Source: Anaerolinea thermophila (GTDB taxonomy: Bacteria > Chloroflexota > Anaerolineae > Anaerolineales > Villigracilaceae). From it: 11,215 bases of DNA. Below are positions 5,289-11,215 of the stretch, piece after piece. Below the pieces are notes generated by a model, which worked only from the letters and a program-made list of their open reading frames with translations, made no database searches and was not told the origin of the DNA. The DNA is taken from NCBI GenBank assembly GCA_020722305.1, contig DYLB01000060.1, positions 1 to 11,215 on the forward strand, given 5' to 3'. The number at the start of each line of letters is the position of its first letter. Position 1 is the stretch's first letter. The position numbers were made by a program, and so were the translations under genes.

Positions 5289-5999
5289 TTACTGGCTGAA
5301 CTTGAACGAGGCCAGAATGTCTTCCGAATACAGCCCAAGGGGTGTAAATTTGTAAATGTTGCCGCTGTATTCACATACGATGAATTGATTGGGTGCCAAC
5401 AAGATTTGCTGGGTCAGTTTCGTGCAATTAATGCCGTCAATTTGCACGGTTTCTTTGTCGCCGCTTGGCAAATTGGCATCCAACCAATCGTTCAAAGATA
5501 AACCGGCGTCGTTCGCATAGATCTCGATGCTGAATTTCGGTGGTTCCAACTCTGCGAAATCGCTCTTGGCCAGCGACGGTTCGAGCAGACGAAAGCGGCC
5601 GATCAGATCAGGTGCAACGTCTGCAAGATTCTGCGGTTCCGTCAATGTGGTGTAAATATCAGGATATCGAAGTGAAAACCCGAAATTCGGGTCAGCGTAA
5701 GCAATCCAATTCACGGGAACTTTCTCCTCGGGCAAACCTGTTGTGTTATCGCCGAAGCCAGATTCACTTCCGGCGCTTTCTCCCGGATCTGACCCGACCG
5801 GGCCTGCCGGAAAGACTGTACCGGAATTATCAATCGCGCTGCCATCGTCGCTCCCTTGGGCCGAGCCGGACACCAGGGGTTCGCTTTCTGGACCGCCGGG
5901 ATTGCCTCCACTGCTCAACGCCTCCCAGCCCTTGGGAGGTGCGCATGCCGCAAGTCCGATGCTCAGGATCAATATGCAAACGATAAGCTTGGTTTTCAT
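5289..5999 (-). CDS. predicted lipoprotein with Gly/Ser/Pro tether and small C-terminal domain
   Basis: I chose the ATG at 5997-5999 over an earlier one at 6071 because it has an AGGAG ribosome site and is followed directly by a lipoprotein signal: MKTK, a hydrophobic stretch, and lipobox LAAC with C19 as the lipidated residue. The protein has 236 residues. Residues about 24-92 are low complexity (Gly, Ser, Asp, Pro, Glu), which should act as a flexible tether. Residues about 97-235 form a compact domain opening with WIAYADPNFGFSLRYP and closing with ILASFKF. This resembles the PsbP-like or 'FGFSLRYP' domains common in bacterial lipoproteins of unknown role. C192 and C209 could form a disulfide outside the cell. 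It follows the protease gene on the same strand but is separated by a terminator, so it is probably transcribed separately. Function unknown. Confidence 0.8.
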   Translation of the reverse strand: MKTKLIVCILILSIGLAACAPPKGWEALSSGGNPGGPESEPLVSGSAQGSDDGSAIDNSGTVFPAGPVGSDPGESAGSESGFGDNTTGLPEEKVPVNWIAYADPNFGFSLRYPDIYTTLTEPQNLADVAPDLIGRFRLLEPSLAKSDFAELEPPKFSIEIYANDAGLSLNDWLDANLPSGDKETVQIDGINCTKLTQQILLAPNQFIVCEYSGNIYKFTPLGLYSEDILASFKFSQ

Positions 6000-6095
6000 A
6001 GGGACTCCTTTCCAAATTTCCATTGTGGGTAATCGGACGACGCCATCGGGAAGTTTTTTGTTCCGCAGCATTCTACGGAAGATCCATGGAATGAA

Positions 6096-6120
6096 AAGCC
6101 AGCCCTTAGCGGGCTGGCTT
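6096..6120 (-). terminator. intrinsic terminator of the serine protease gene
   Basis: A perfect 10-bp GC-rich stem (AAGCCAGCCC at 6096-6105 with 6111-6120) encloses a 5-base loop. On the minus strand the stem runs into a run of four T and then CATT. It lies 23 bases after the protease stop codon and before the lipoprotein gene. Confidence 0.85.
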
Positions 6121-6143
6121 GGTCGAGTTTCAGTTTTCTGAGA

Positions 6144-7247
6144 TTAGTAGTTGCGGGCCCAGTCGAAGATGGCTGTCTTGGTGTTGCCGTCGGCATAGGG
6201 CGAGGAGAGTTCCTTGGGCCGAGCCGTGGCGCGATGGCTGTTGACACCGTTGACGTAGTTGCCGGACCCGAAGCTCTTGATCCACGGGCCGCCGCTGGTG
6301 CCGCCGGTGGCGTCACAGCCGACGGTCACAGGGGCAGGGCCGCCGGCGTAGAACGGGCTGTTGTAGGCATACGCGGAGGTACACAGCACCATGAACTTGC
6401 CGGTGAACGGGGCGGCCTGGGGATAACCCAGCAGCCACCAGTCCTGGTTGCGGCTTTGATTCCAGGCGTAGCCCAGGTACCCGACCGTCTGGCCGATGTT
6501 TTTGCCGTTCTTGATCTGGGTAATGGCGCCGGCACCCCAGTCGTGATCGAAATCGCCTTTGCTGCCATTCTTGAACCAGTCGGTGAAGGTGCGCAAGACG
6601 GGCACCGACCACTGGCCATAAGGAGCCGCGCCGTCGCGGTAAGCCGGGACGAAGACCACGTTGGTGGACCAGCCGGTGGACAGGTTGTTGCCGGCGTGGA
6701 CGCAGTGTCCGGCAGTGACGATGCCGCGCGGGCCAATCACCGAGGCCGAGCAGACGTAGGATGTTCCATATTGCTTGAAGAACAGCTTGCCCACCGTGCG
6801 GAACGGATAGACCGTGTAGGCGGCGATGTTCTGGACATTGAAGCGGGTGAAGGGAGCGGGGTAGGAGAAGGCCAGGGGCGTGACGCTGCCCAGTTCTTCA
6901 GCGCCCAACTCGGCTGCATCCGAGAGCAGCCTGCCGCCAGGACGAGCGCCGGGCATGGTGCCGGCGGGGCCATTCGGTCCGGCCAGAGCGTCGACCGAGT
7001 AAGCGGCTTCGTCAGCCGCAAGGTCGGTCATCGGATAGGGGATGGCGGCTTTCATTTCGGCGGCAGTCCAGGGGCGGGGAGCGCCGACAGACTTCAGGCC
7101 GGAATCGGTCGAGGTGATGGCGAGGTCGTCGCCGCGCCCGGCCTGGGGTTCGCCTGCCAGGGCTGGTTGGCCGGGCAAGCTCAGAGTCGTTGCGACCACT
7201 GCGATGAGCAGCAAGGTAACGACAGCTTTGAAGTATTTCGATTGCAT
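6144..7247 (-). CDS. secreted trypsin-like serine protease (S1 family, V8/glutamyl endopeptidase-like)
   Basis: This 367-residue protein has an export signal: MQSKYFK, a hydrophobic core to about residue 24 and a likely cleavage after ALA at 29-31. Residues about 32-145 look like a pro-region. The chymotrypsin-fold domain follows, with the triad in order: His181 in TAGHC, an Asp in DFDHDWGAG (probably Asp236) and Ser318 in GGTSGGPW. C166/C182 flank the His loop and are a likely disulfide; C289/C311 may form a second. The GTSGGP form of the Ser motif and the DWGAG context are more like V8-type enzymes than animal trypsins. It would act outside the cell on proteins, in nutrient use or processing; the substrate cannot be told. 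The start has a GGAGG site 5 bases upstream. It is a single-gene unit, ended by the hairpin at 6096-6120. Confidence 0.92.
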   Translation of the reverse strand: MQSKYFKAVVTLLLIAVVATTLSLPGQPALAGEPQAGRGDDLAITSTDSGLKSVGAPRPWTAAEMKAAIPYPMTDLAADEAAYSVDALAGPNGPAGTMPGARPGGRLLSDAAELGAEELGSVTPLAFSYPAPFTRFNVQNIAAYTVYPFRTVGKLFFKQYGTSYVCSASVIGPRGIVTAGHCVHAGNNLSTGWSTNVVFVPAYRDGAAPYGQWSVPVLRTFTDWFKNGSKGDFDHDWGAGAITQIKNGKNIGQTVGYLGYAWNQSRNQDWWLLGYPQAAPFTGKFMVLCTSAYAYNSPFYAGGPAPVTVGCDATGGTSGGPWIKSFGSGNYVNGVNSHRATARPKELSSPYADGNTKTAIFDWARNY

Positions 7248-7599
7248 TTTTCCTCCGTCAGGTTGGATAGAATATGGAATTAAGAAAGTGGAATGGCAGG
7301 TGTAATGATATGCTGGGGTGCGAGGCCCGAAGACAAACAGATAGTTTCTTTTGTTGTATCTTTGCTCAAAACCTCCTTCGGTTCATCCCCGGCAGTGCAT
7401 TGTTCAAGGCGGGGGAACCTGTGCGATGAAATATTTACCTAAACAGTTACATACCCATTATAAGAAAAAGGCCCAAGTCAATAAAAGGATAATTTCAGTA
7501 CAATTTCAAAACCCATCCAAAAGTACTGCACTTGCGAAGGCTGGCCCGGATCGAGTGGTTGCTGGTAAAGCTCTATTGAAATTCTTTTTTTTGCGCAAG

Positions 7600-7681
7600 A
7601 AATTTCACCACAAAGTTCACAGAGAAATCTTTTGTGGTCACAAAGAAAACTTTTGTGTTCTCTGTGCCTTTGTGGTAATTT
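7600..7681. repeat. imperfect inverted repeat, CACCACAAAG…CTTTGTGGT dispersed type
   Basis: The left arm (7600-7626) and right arm (7658-7681) are nearly complementary: ACCACAAAG…CACAGAGAA pairs with TTCTCTGTG…CTTTGTGGT with only a few differences. The spacer has further related words (TTTTGTGGTCACAAAG). I recognise this 'CACCACAAAG-CACAGAGAA' vocabulary from general knowledge as an intergenic repeat spread over many unrelated bacterial genomes. Its function is not established, and a mobile or RNA-hairpin nature is inference. Confidence 0.7.
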
Positions 7682-7781
7682 CTTCCGGCTTGTCCGAGTT
7701 AGGAGAATCCCTGTTTGGTGACTGTTCCAGGCAGGTACTTCTGGTGGGTGCCAGCCGGCATTTTGGGAGTAGCTTCGGGCC

Positions 7782-7787
7782 TATAAT
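7782..7787 (+). promoter_or_regulatory. possible -10 box for the FabH-like gene
   Basis: A perfect TATAAT lies 44 bases before the ATG. No good -35 lies at 16-18 bases, and no TGN extension is present, so the assignment is tentative. The ribosome site AAGAG (7821-7825) is six bases before the start. Confidence 0.35.
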
Positions 7788-7831
7788 GGGGTTTTACCTG
7801 ATAACTTTAGGAGCCAAAGAAAGAGTAAACC

Positions 7832-9088
7832 ATGTCAGAAAATATCGAAATTACCAGCGAAAGCCAAATCTTGCCATTTTATGAACGACCGAACGTGCAA
7901 ATGGAAACCCTCCCGATCGGGAACGGCATTCCTTTTGGCATCGAGACCGTCACCAACCCAAAGCTTGGGATTGGAGGGGTCTATGCAGCCTGGGGGGAAA
8001 GCTACGATAACCGGCAATTGCCCGAACTTGTGAGCATGAGACTCGGCGAACCCCTGCCGGAAGATGAGATCATGAATCTCTCTGAGCTGGGATTCCATTA
8101 CCGGCATCACATTCCCAGCCTGACCGACGAAGAGCACCTTGAGCTGGAGCTTGAAGTGGGGACGCGCCTCCTGCGGGAAGCTGCCCGCGCCAACGGCTGG
8201 AGTCCGTCTGAGGTGCAGGGTGTGCTGATCGGGATGAGCGGACCGGTTTCCCACGATTTCGTAACGCAAATTTGTCAGCGGGCCGGAATATCCGAGGATG
8301 CGCTCAAGGTCAGCATCCACAAGGCCTGCGATGGATCCATGGGGGCTTTGCATCTGGCCCTAAATCCCGCCCTTTCACCGTCAGGACAATTGAACATCGC
8401 CGAGGAATTGCGCGGCAAGAAGGTCCTGGTCGGCGGGATCGAGGGATTGAGCCGCTTCGTCAGCCGTTCCCGCGATAAAAATGCCCTCCAGTTGTTCGGG
8501 AACGGTGCGGGTGTGATCGGCATCGTCCCCGGCGAGACGATGAAATTCCTGGTCGGCAAGAGTGCCGAGAACTTCGACGAGGACGGATTGCTGGAAGTCC
8601 GCATGTACTACCCGCATTCCGGGCGGCGCGTTTCGGGCCAATCGTTGGTCGAGGTGTCCCAGGATGCGCCGGCCCACATCCGCGTGGCGGGATTGATGCA
8701 CGAACCCGAGGACGGGACGCCGATCGTCATGGCCGGGCTGATGGGCATGGTCAAACTGTTCGTGCGCACCGGCGTGCAGGTGGTGGCCGACGTTTACCGG
8801 GATTATCAGGCCCTGATGAGCCAGTTGGGATTGGACAAGTCCATTGACATGGGTATCGTCCATCATGCCAATTACAAGATCAACCTGCTCAAAGCCAAGC
8901 AGCTGCTCAAGGAAGGCATCCAGTTCCCCATGCCCTGGCTCTTGAGCGATTTCGGCAACGTCAGCGCGGCGTCGAACATGATCGCGTTCCTGCGCCAGAT
9001 TGGCAACATCAAACCGGGCGACCACGTCCTGTTCGACGGGTTCGGAGCCGGGACGTATTACGACGTGATGGCCGTCTCGTTCGGCTAG
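7832..9088 (+). CDS. FabH-like 3-oxoacyl-ACP synthase III family protein
   Basis: This 418-residue thiolase-fold protein keeps the ketoacyl synthase III triad in order: Cys166 in HKACDGSMGALH (the acyl-binding nucleophile), His345 in VHHANYKIN, and Asn376 in FGNVSAASN. FGNGAGVIG (222-230) and the closing DHVLFDGFGAGTYYD also fit the fold. Such enzymes condense an acyl-CoA starter with malonyl-ACP, usually to begin fatty acid synthesis. At 418 residues it is about 100 longer than Escherichia coli FabH, with an extra N-terminal stretch of about 45 residues and extra segments in the middle. It also stands alone, without acpP, fabD or fabG beside it. It could therefore be a divergent branch with a special starter unit, in polyketide, OleA-like or branched-lipid routes, rather than the housekeeping FabH. 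The AAGAG site supports the ATG at 7832. Family secure; substrate unknown. Confidence 0.88.
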   Translation: MSENIEITSESQILPFYERPNVQMETLPIGNGIPFGIETVTNPKLGIGGVYAAWGESYDNRQLPELVSMRLGEPLPEDEIMNLSELGFHYRHHIPSLTDEEHLELELEVGTRLLREAARANGWSPSEVQGVLIGMSGPVSHDFVTQICQRAGISEDALKVSIHKACDGSMGALHLALNPALSPSGQLNIAEELRGKKVLVGGIEGLSRFVSRSRDKNALQLFGNGAGVIGIVPGETMKFLVGKSAENFDEDGLLEVRMYYPHSGRRVSGQSLVEVSQDAPAHIRVAGLMHEPEDGTPIVMAGLMGMVKLFVRTGVQVVADVYRDYQALMSQLGLDKSIDMGIVHHANYKINLLKAKQLLKEGIQFPMPWLLSDFGNVSAASNMIAFLRQIGNIKPGDHVLFDGFGAGTYYDVMAVSFG

Positions 9089-9111
9089 AATTCCGGCAGT
9101 TGGTAAACCAA

Positions 9112-9145
9112 AAAAAGTCGAGACCACAACGGGTCTCGACTTTTT
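9112..9145. terminator. bidirectional intrinsic terminator between the convergent FabH-like gene and glmS
   Basis: A perfect 14-bp stem, AAAAAGTCGAGACC (9112-9125) with its complement (9132-9145), encloses a 6-base loop. The stem gives a T run on both strands: TTTTT on the plus strand and a run of seven T on the minus strand. It begins 23 bases after the FabH-like stop and lies 67 bases beyond the glmS stop, so it can serve both. Confidence 0.92.
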
Positions 9146-9172
9146 CATTGGAATGAGCACTGCGCAAAAGCA

Positions 9173-9204
9173 CCCTTCGATTGCGCTTCACTCCACTCAG
9201 GGCG
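9173..9204. repeat. CCCTTCGA…CTCAGGGCG dispersed element next to the glmS stop
   Basis: The sequence opens with CCCTTCGA and closes with CTCAGGGCG, with TTGCGCTTCACTCCA between. It shares both ends with the element inside nuoCD at 3397-3420 but has a different, longer centre. It sits between the glmS stop codon and the terminator hairpin. Confidence 0.6.
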
Positions 9205-9212
9205 GAATGTAA

Positions 9213-11054
9213 TTACTCCACCGTTACGCTCTTGGCCAGGTTGCGGGGTTGGTCCACGTCCAGGCCGCGGATGGCGGCGATGTGGTAGGCCAGCATCTGC
9301 AACGGGATGACCGTCACCACCGGGCTGAGCATCCAGGGCGCTTCGGGAACCGGGATGATGTGGTCGGCCATGCCTCCGACGAGTTCATCGCCCTCGGTTG
9401 CCACCGCGACCACCGTCCCCCCGCGCGCTTTCGCCTGCTGGATCTGGCTGATCATCTTCTCGTACCAGGGGTCCCTCGGGGCGAGGCAGACGACGGGCAT
9501 GTCTCGGTCAATCAGGGCGATTGGCCCGTGCTTCATCTCCCCGGCCGGGTATCCCTCGGCGTGGATGTAGGAAATCTCCTTGAGTTTGAGCGCGCCTTCG
9601 TAAGCGATCGGCATGTTGATGCCGCGTCCGAGGTAGAGGCAATCGCGCACGTCTTTGAGCGCCCAGGCCACCTTCTCGACGATTGGTTCGGTATTCAAGG
9701 CGCGGCTGGCCAGGTCTGGGACGAAGCGCAGGTCGGCGACCAGGTTGCGACGGGTCTGCTCGTCAATGACGCCGCGCAACTCGGCCAGCAGCACGGCCAG
9801 CATGTAGAGGTCCACCAGCGGGGCGGTGAACGCTTTGGTGGAGGCCACGCCGATCTCCGGGCCGGTCTGCATCGAGATGTAGCCGTCGGCGATGCGCATG
9901 GCCTGTGAGCCGATGGCGTTGACGATGCTCCATAGCACCGCGCCTTTGCGGCGGCCTTCCTCCATCGCGGCCAGGGTGTCGGCGGTCTCGCCGGATTGGC
10001 TGATAGCCAGCACGACCGTGTTTTCGTCAATGATCGGGTCGCGGTAACGGAACTCAGACCCAATTTCCAGTTCGACCGGGAGGCGGGCAATTTTCTCGAT
10101 CAGATATTTGCCGACCATCCCGGCGTAGGCGGCAGTCCCGCAGGCCGTGATGAAGATTTTCGTAATCCGTTGGGCGAGTTCGGGGGACAGGTTGAGTTCG
10201 GGCAGGCGGATGCGCCCGTTCTCGAAGTCCACCCGCCCGGCCAGGGTATCGGTAAGGGAGCGGACCTGCTCGTGGATTTCTTTCTGCATGAAGTGGCGGA
10301 ATTCGCCCTTTTCGGCGGCCACCGGGTCCCACGAAACGCTATGGACCTCAGCCTGCACCGGCTTCCCTTCGAGTGATTCCACCCGGGCGCCTTCCCGGGT
10401 CACGACCGCCATCTGGTGTGATTCGAGGAAGATGACCTGGCGGGTGTGCTCCAGGATGGCCGGGATGTCGGAGGCGATGTAGTTCTCGCCTTCGCCCAGG
10501 CCGACGACCACGCCGCCGGCGTTGCCGAGCCGGGCGCAGACGATCTTGTCCGGCTCATCGGCAGACATAAGCACGATCCCGTGCGCGCCCTGGATGTCCA
10601 GGAAGGTTTTGCGGGCGGCTTCGGTCAGGTTCAGGCCGGTGGCGAGGTAATGCTCGACCAGGTGGACGATGGTTTCGGTGTCGGTTTCCGAATTGAAGTT
10701 CACGCCTTCGGCAGTCAGCTCGTCGCGCAGTTCCAGGAAGTTTTCGACGATGCCGTTATGGACAACCACTACCCGTCCGGTACTGCCGAGATGCGGATGG
10801 GCGTTCCTGGCTGAGGGCGCGCCATGCGTCGCCCAGCGGGTGTGACCGATGCCGGGCGCGCCGCTGATGGGCGACTGCCCGACCAGGTCAATCAACCGGT
10901 CGAGCTTCCCGGCGTCGCGCCGGACGGCAATGCTGCCATTTTGCAAAACGGCCAGGCCGGCCGAGTCGTAGCCGCGGTATTCCAGCCGTTTAAGGCCATT
11001 GAGGACAATCGGCGTCGCGTCACGCGGCCCGATATAGCCAACGATTCCACACAT
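9213..11054 (-). CDS. glmS: glutamine--fructose-6-phosphate aminotransferase (isomerizing)
   Basis: This cytoplasmic enzyme makes glucosamine-6-phosphate from fructose-6-phosphate and glutamine, the entry step to UDP-GlcNAc for cell-wall and surface polymers. It is complete at 613 residues, close to the 609 of Escherichia coli. The N-terminal Ntn glutaminase domain starts MCGIVGYIGP, where Cys2 becomes the nucleophile after Met removal; HTRWATHG (71-78), HNGIVEN (99-105) and SETDTE (122-127) follow. Two SIS sugar-isomerase domains come next: TACGTA (303-308) and SQSGETADT (352-360) in the first, EGYPAGEMKHGP (500-511) in the second. It ends with PRNLAKSVTVE, the usual C-terminus. A GGAGGAA ribosome site stands 5 bases before the ATG. 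I see no glmS ribozyme in the 161 bases upstream, but a full fold search was not possible. The gene is a single unit ended by the hairpin at 9112-9145. Confidence 0.98.
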   Translation of the reverse strand: MCGIVGYIGPRDATPIVLNGLKRLEYRGYDSAGLAVLQNGSIAVRRDAGKLDRLIDLVGQSPISGAPGIGHTRWATHGAPSARNAHPHLGSTGRVVVVHNGIVENFLELRDELTAEGVNFNSETDTETIVHLVEHYLATGLNLTEAARKTFLDIQGAHGIVLMSADEPDKIVCARLGNAGGVVVGLGEGENYIASDIPAILEHTRQVIFLESHQMAVVTREGARVESLEGKPVQAEVHSVSWDPVAAEKGEFRHFMQKEIHEQVRSLTDTLAGRVDFENGRIRLPELNLSPELAQRITKIFITACGTAAYAGMVGKYLIEKIARLPVELEIGSEFRYRDPIIDENTVVLAISQSGETADTLAAMEEGRRKGAVLWSIVNAIGSQAMRIADGYISMQTGPEIGVASTKAFTAPLVDLYMLAVLLAELRGVIDEQTRRNLVADLRFVPDLASRALNTEPIVEKVAWALKDVRDCLYLGRGINMPIAYEGALKLKEISYIHAEGYPAGEMKHGPIALIDRDMPVVCLAPRDPWYEKMISQIQQAKARGGTVVAVATEGDELVGGMADHIIPVPEAPWMLSPVVTVIPLQMLAYHIAAIRGLDVDQPRNLAKSVTVE

Positions 11055-11082
11055 GGGTTCCTCCAGGTTTTAGCGTGTAGAT

Positions 11083-11102
11083 GATTAGAGATTAGAGATT
11101 AG
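11083..11102. repeat. GATTAGA tandem repeat upstream of glmS
   Basis: Two full GATTAGA units and one GATTAG follow each other without gaps. They lie 29 bases before the glmS start, in its presumed leader or promoter region. The copy number could vary by slippage. Similar (T)CTAATC runs occur between genes in other genomes I have seen, so this may be a dispersed repeat rather than a regulator site. Confidence 0.7.
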
Positions 11103-11164
11103 TGAATAGTCTAGTAGGAACGACTGCTCCCTGCTCTCTGTTCTCAACTCTCTTTCTTGCCATT

Positions 11165-11211
11165 TCCTGCGCATTTGTCTCGCCGGTTGCCCGTGAGCGT
11201 TGGGCGCAGGA
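11165..11211. repeat. inverted repeat at the right edge
   Basis: Arms TCCTGCGC (11165-11172) and GCGCAGGA (11204-11211) are perfect 8-bp complements around a 31-base spacer. It could be part of a terminator for a gene beyond the edge or a chance match in GC-rich sequence. No reading frame can be assigned in 11105-11215. Confidence 0.3.
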
Positions 11212-11215
11212 TTGT

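Larger units (their letters stand above)
7248..7831. other. 584-base region without a convincing gene
   Basis: The base composition is more AT-rich than the genes around it. It holds the upstream region of the protease (no clear promoter seen), an eight-T run at 7585-7592, the imperfect inverted repeat at 7600-7681, and the upstream region of the FabH-like gene, where TATAAT occurs at 7782-7787 without a good -35. An open frame across it on the plus strand (7351-7884) reads through the repeat, has no family look, no ribosome site and overlaps the next gene, so I do not call it. Confidence 0.6.

Noticed and set aside
5289..6071. longer form of the lipoprotein starting at 6071
   Set aside because: The extra 24 residues precede a perfect lipoprotein signal, and the internal ATG at 5999 has the ribosome site.
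6234..7283. 349-codon plus-strand frame opposite the serine protease
   Set aside because: Shadow of a gene with signal peptide, catalytic triad, ribosome site and terminator on the minus strand.
7457..7481. minus-strand TTGACT and TATAAT upstream of the protease gene
   Set aside because: The spacer is only 13 bases, too short for a normal sigma70 promoter.
7351..7884. 177-codon plus-strand frame in the intergenic region
   Set aside because: It translates the dispersed inverted repeat, has no ribosome site or domain and overlaps the FabH-like start.
11055..11215. glmS ribozyme or GlcN6P riboswitch upstream of glmS
   Set aside because: Only 161 bases are available, composed mainly of simple repeats; I saw no ribozyme core.

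Overview
The window looks like a chromosomal segment of a GC-rich, free-living bacterium. My best guess is a member of the Chloroflexota, possibly Anaerolineae. This is an inference from the fused NuoCD, the style of the proteins and the intergenic repeat families (a CCCTTCGA…CTCAGGG element, a CACCACAAAG…CTTTGTGGT element and GATTAGA tandems); no marker gene settles it. There are no rRNA, tRNA or CRISPR features and no recognisable transposase.

Left part (1-5146) is an iron-sulfur and respiratory complex I locus. Reading leftward from a divergent promoter region at about 4440-4535 come iscX (iron-sulfur assembly), nuoB, a fused nuoCD and nuoI. These four complex I polypeptides are exactly the quinone-side (Q-module) part of the enzyme. 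No membrane subunit (A, H, J-N) and no NADH-side subunit (E, F, G) lies beside them. After a hairpin terminator comes a small protein with a CxxCH…CxxC pattern. Next is an Mrp/NBP35-family P-loop protein with its own good promoter, cut by the left edge; its eukaryotic relative Ind1/NUBPL assembles complex I iron-sulfur clusters. Transcribed the other way from the same promoter region is a winged-helix regulator whose C-terminal cysteines keep the spacing of the iron-sulfur sensor SufR. Its promoter -10 box is the centre of a perfect 20-bp palindrome touching the ATG, and a half-site of that palindrome overlies the predicted start point of the iscX-nuo transcript. I infer an iron-sulfur-responsive circuit controlling complex I core subunits together with their assembly factors.

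Middle part (5147-7831) has two leftward genes for exported proteins. One is a lipoprotein with a low-complexity tether and a small C-terminal domain. The other is a secreted trypsin-like serine protease with a long pro-region and a clear terminator. About 580 bases without a convincing gene follow; they hold an imperfect inverted repeat of a kind I recognise as dispersed in bacterial genomes.

Right part (7832-11215) has a rightward FabH-like (ketoacyl-ACP synthase III fold) gene with an intact Cys-His-Asn triad. It converges on glmS (glucosamine-6-phosphate synthase, complete, leftward) across a strong bidirectional terminator. A second copy of the CCCTTCGA…CTCAGGG element sits next to the glmS stop codon; the first copy lies inside the nuoCD reading frame and supplies part of its N-terminus. 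The right edge upstream of glmS has GATTAGA tandem repeats and an inverted repeat but no identifiable gene.
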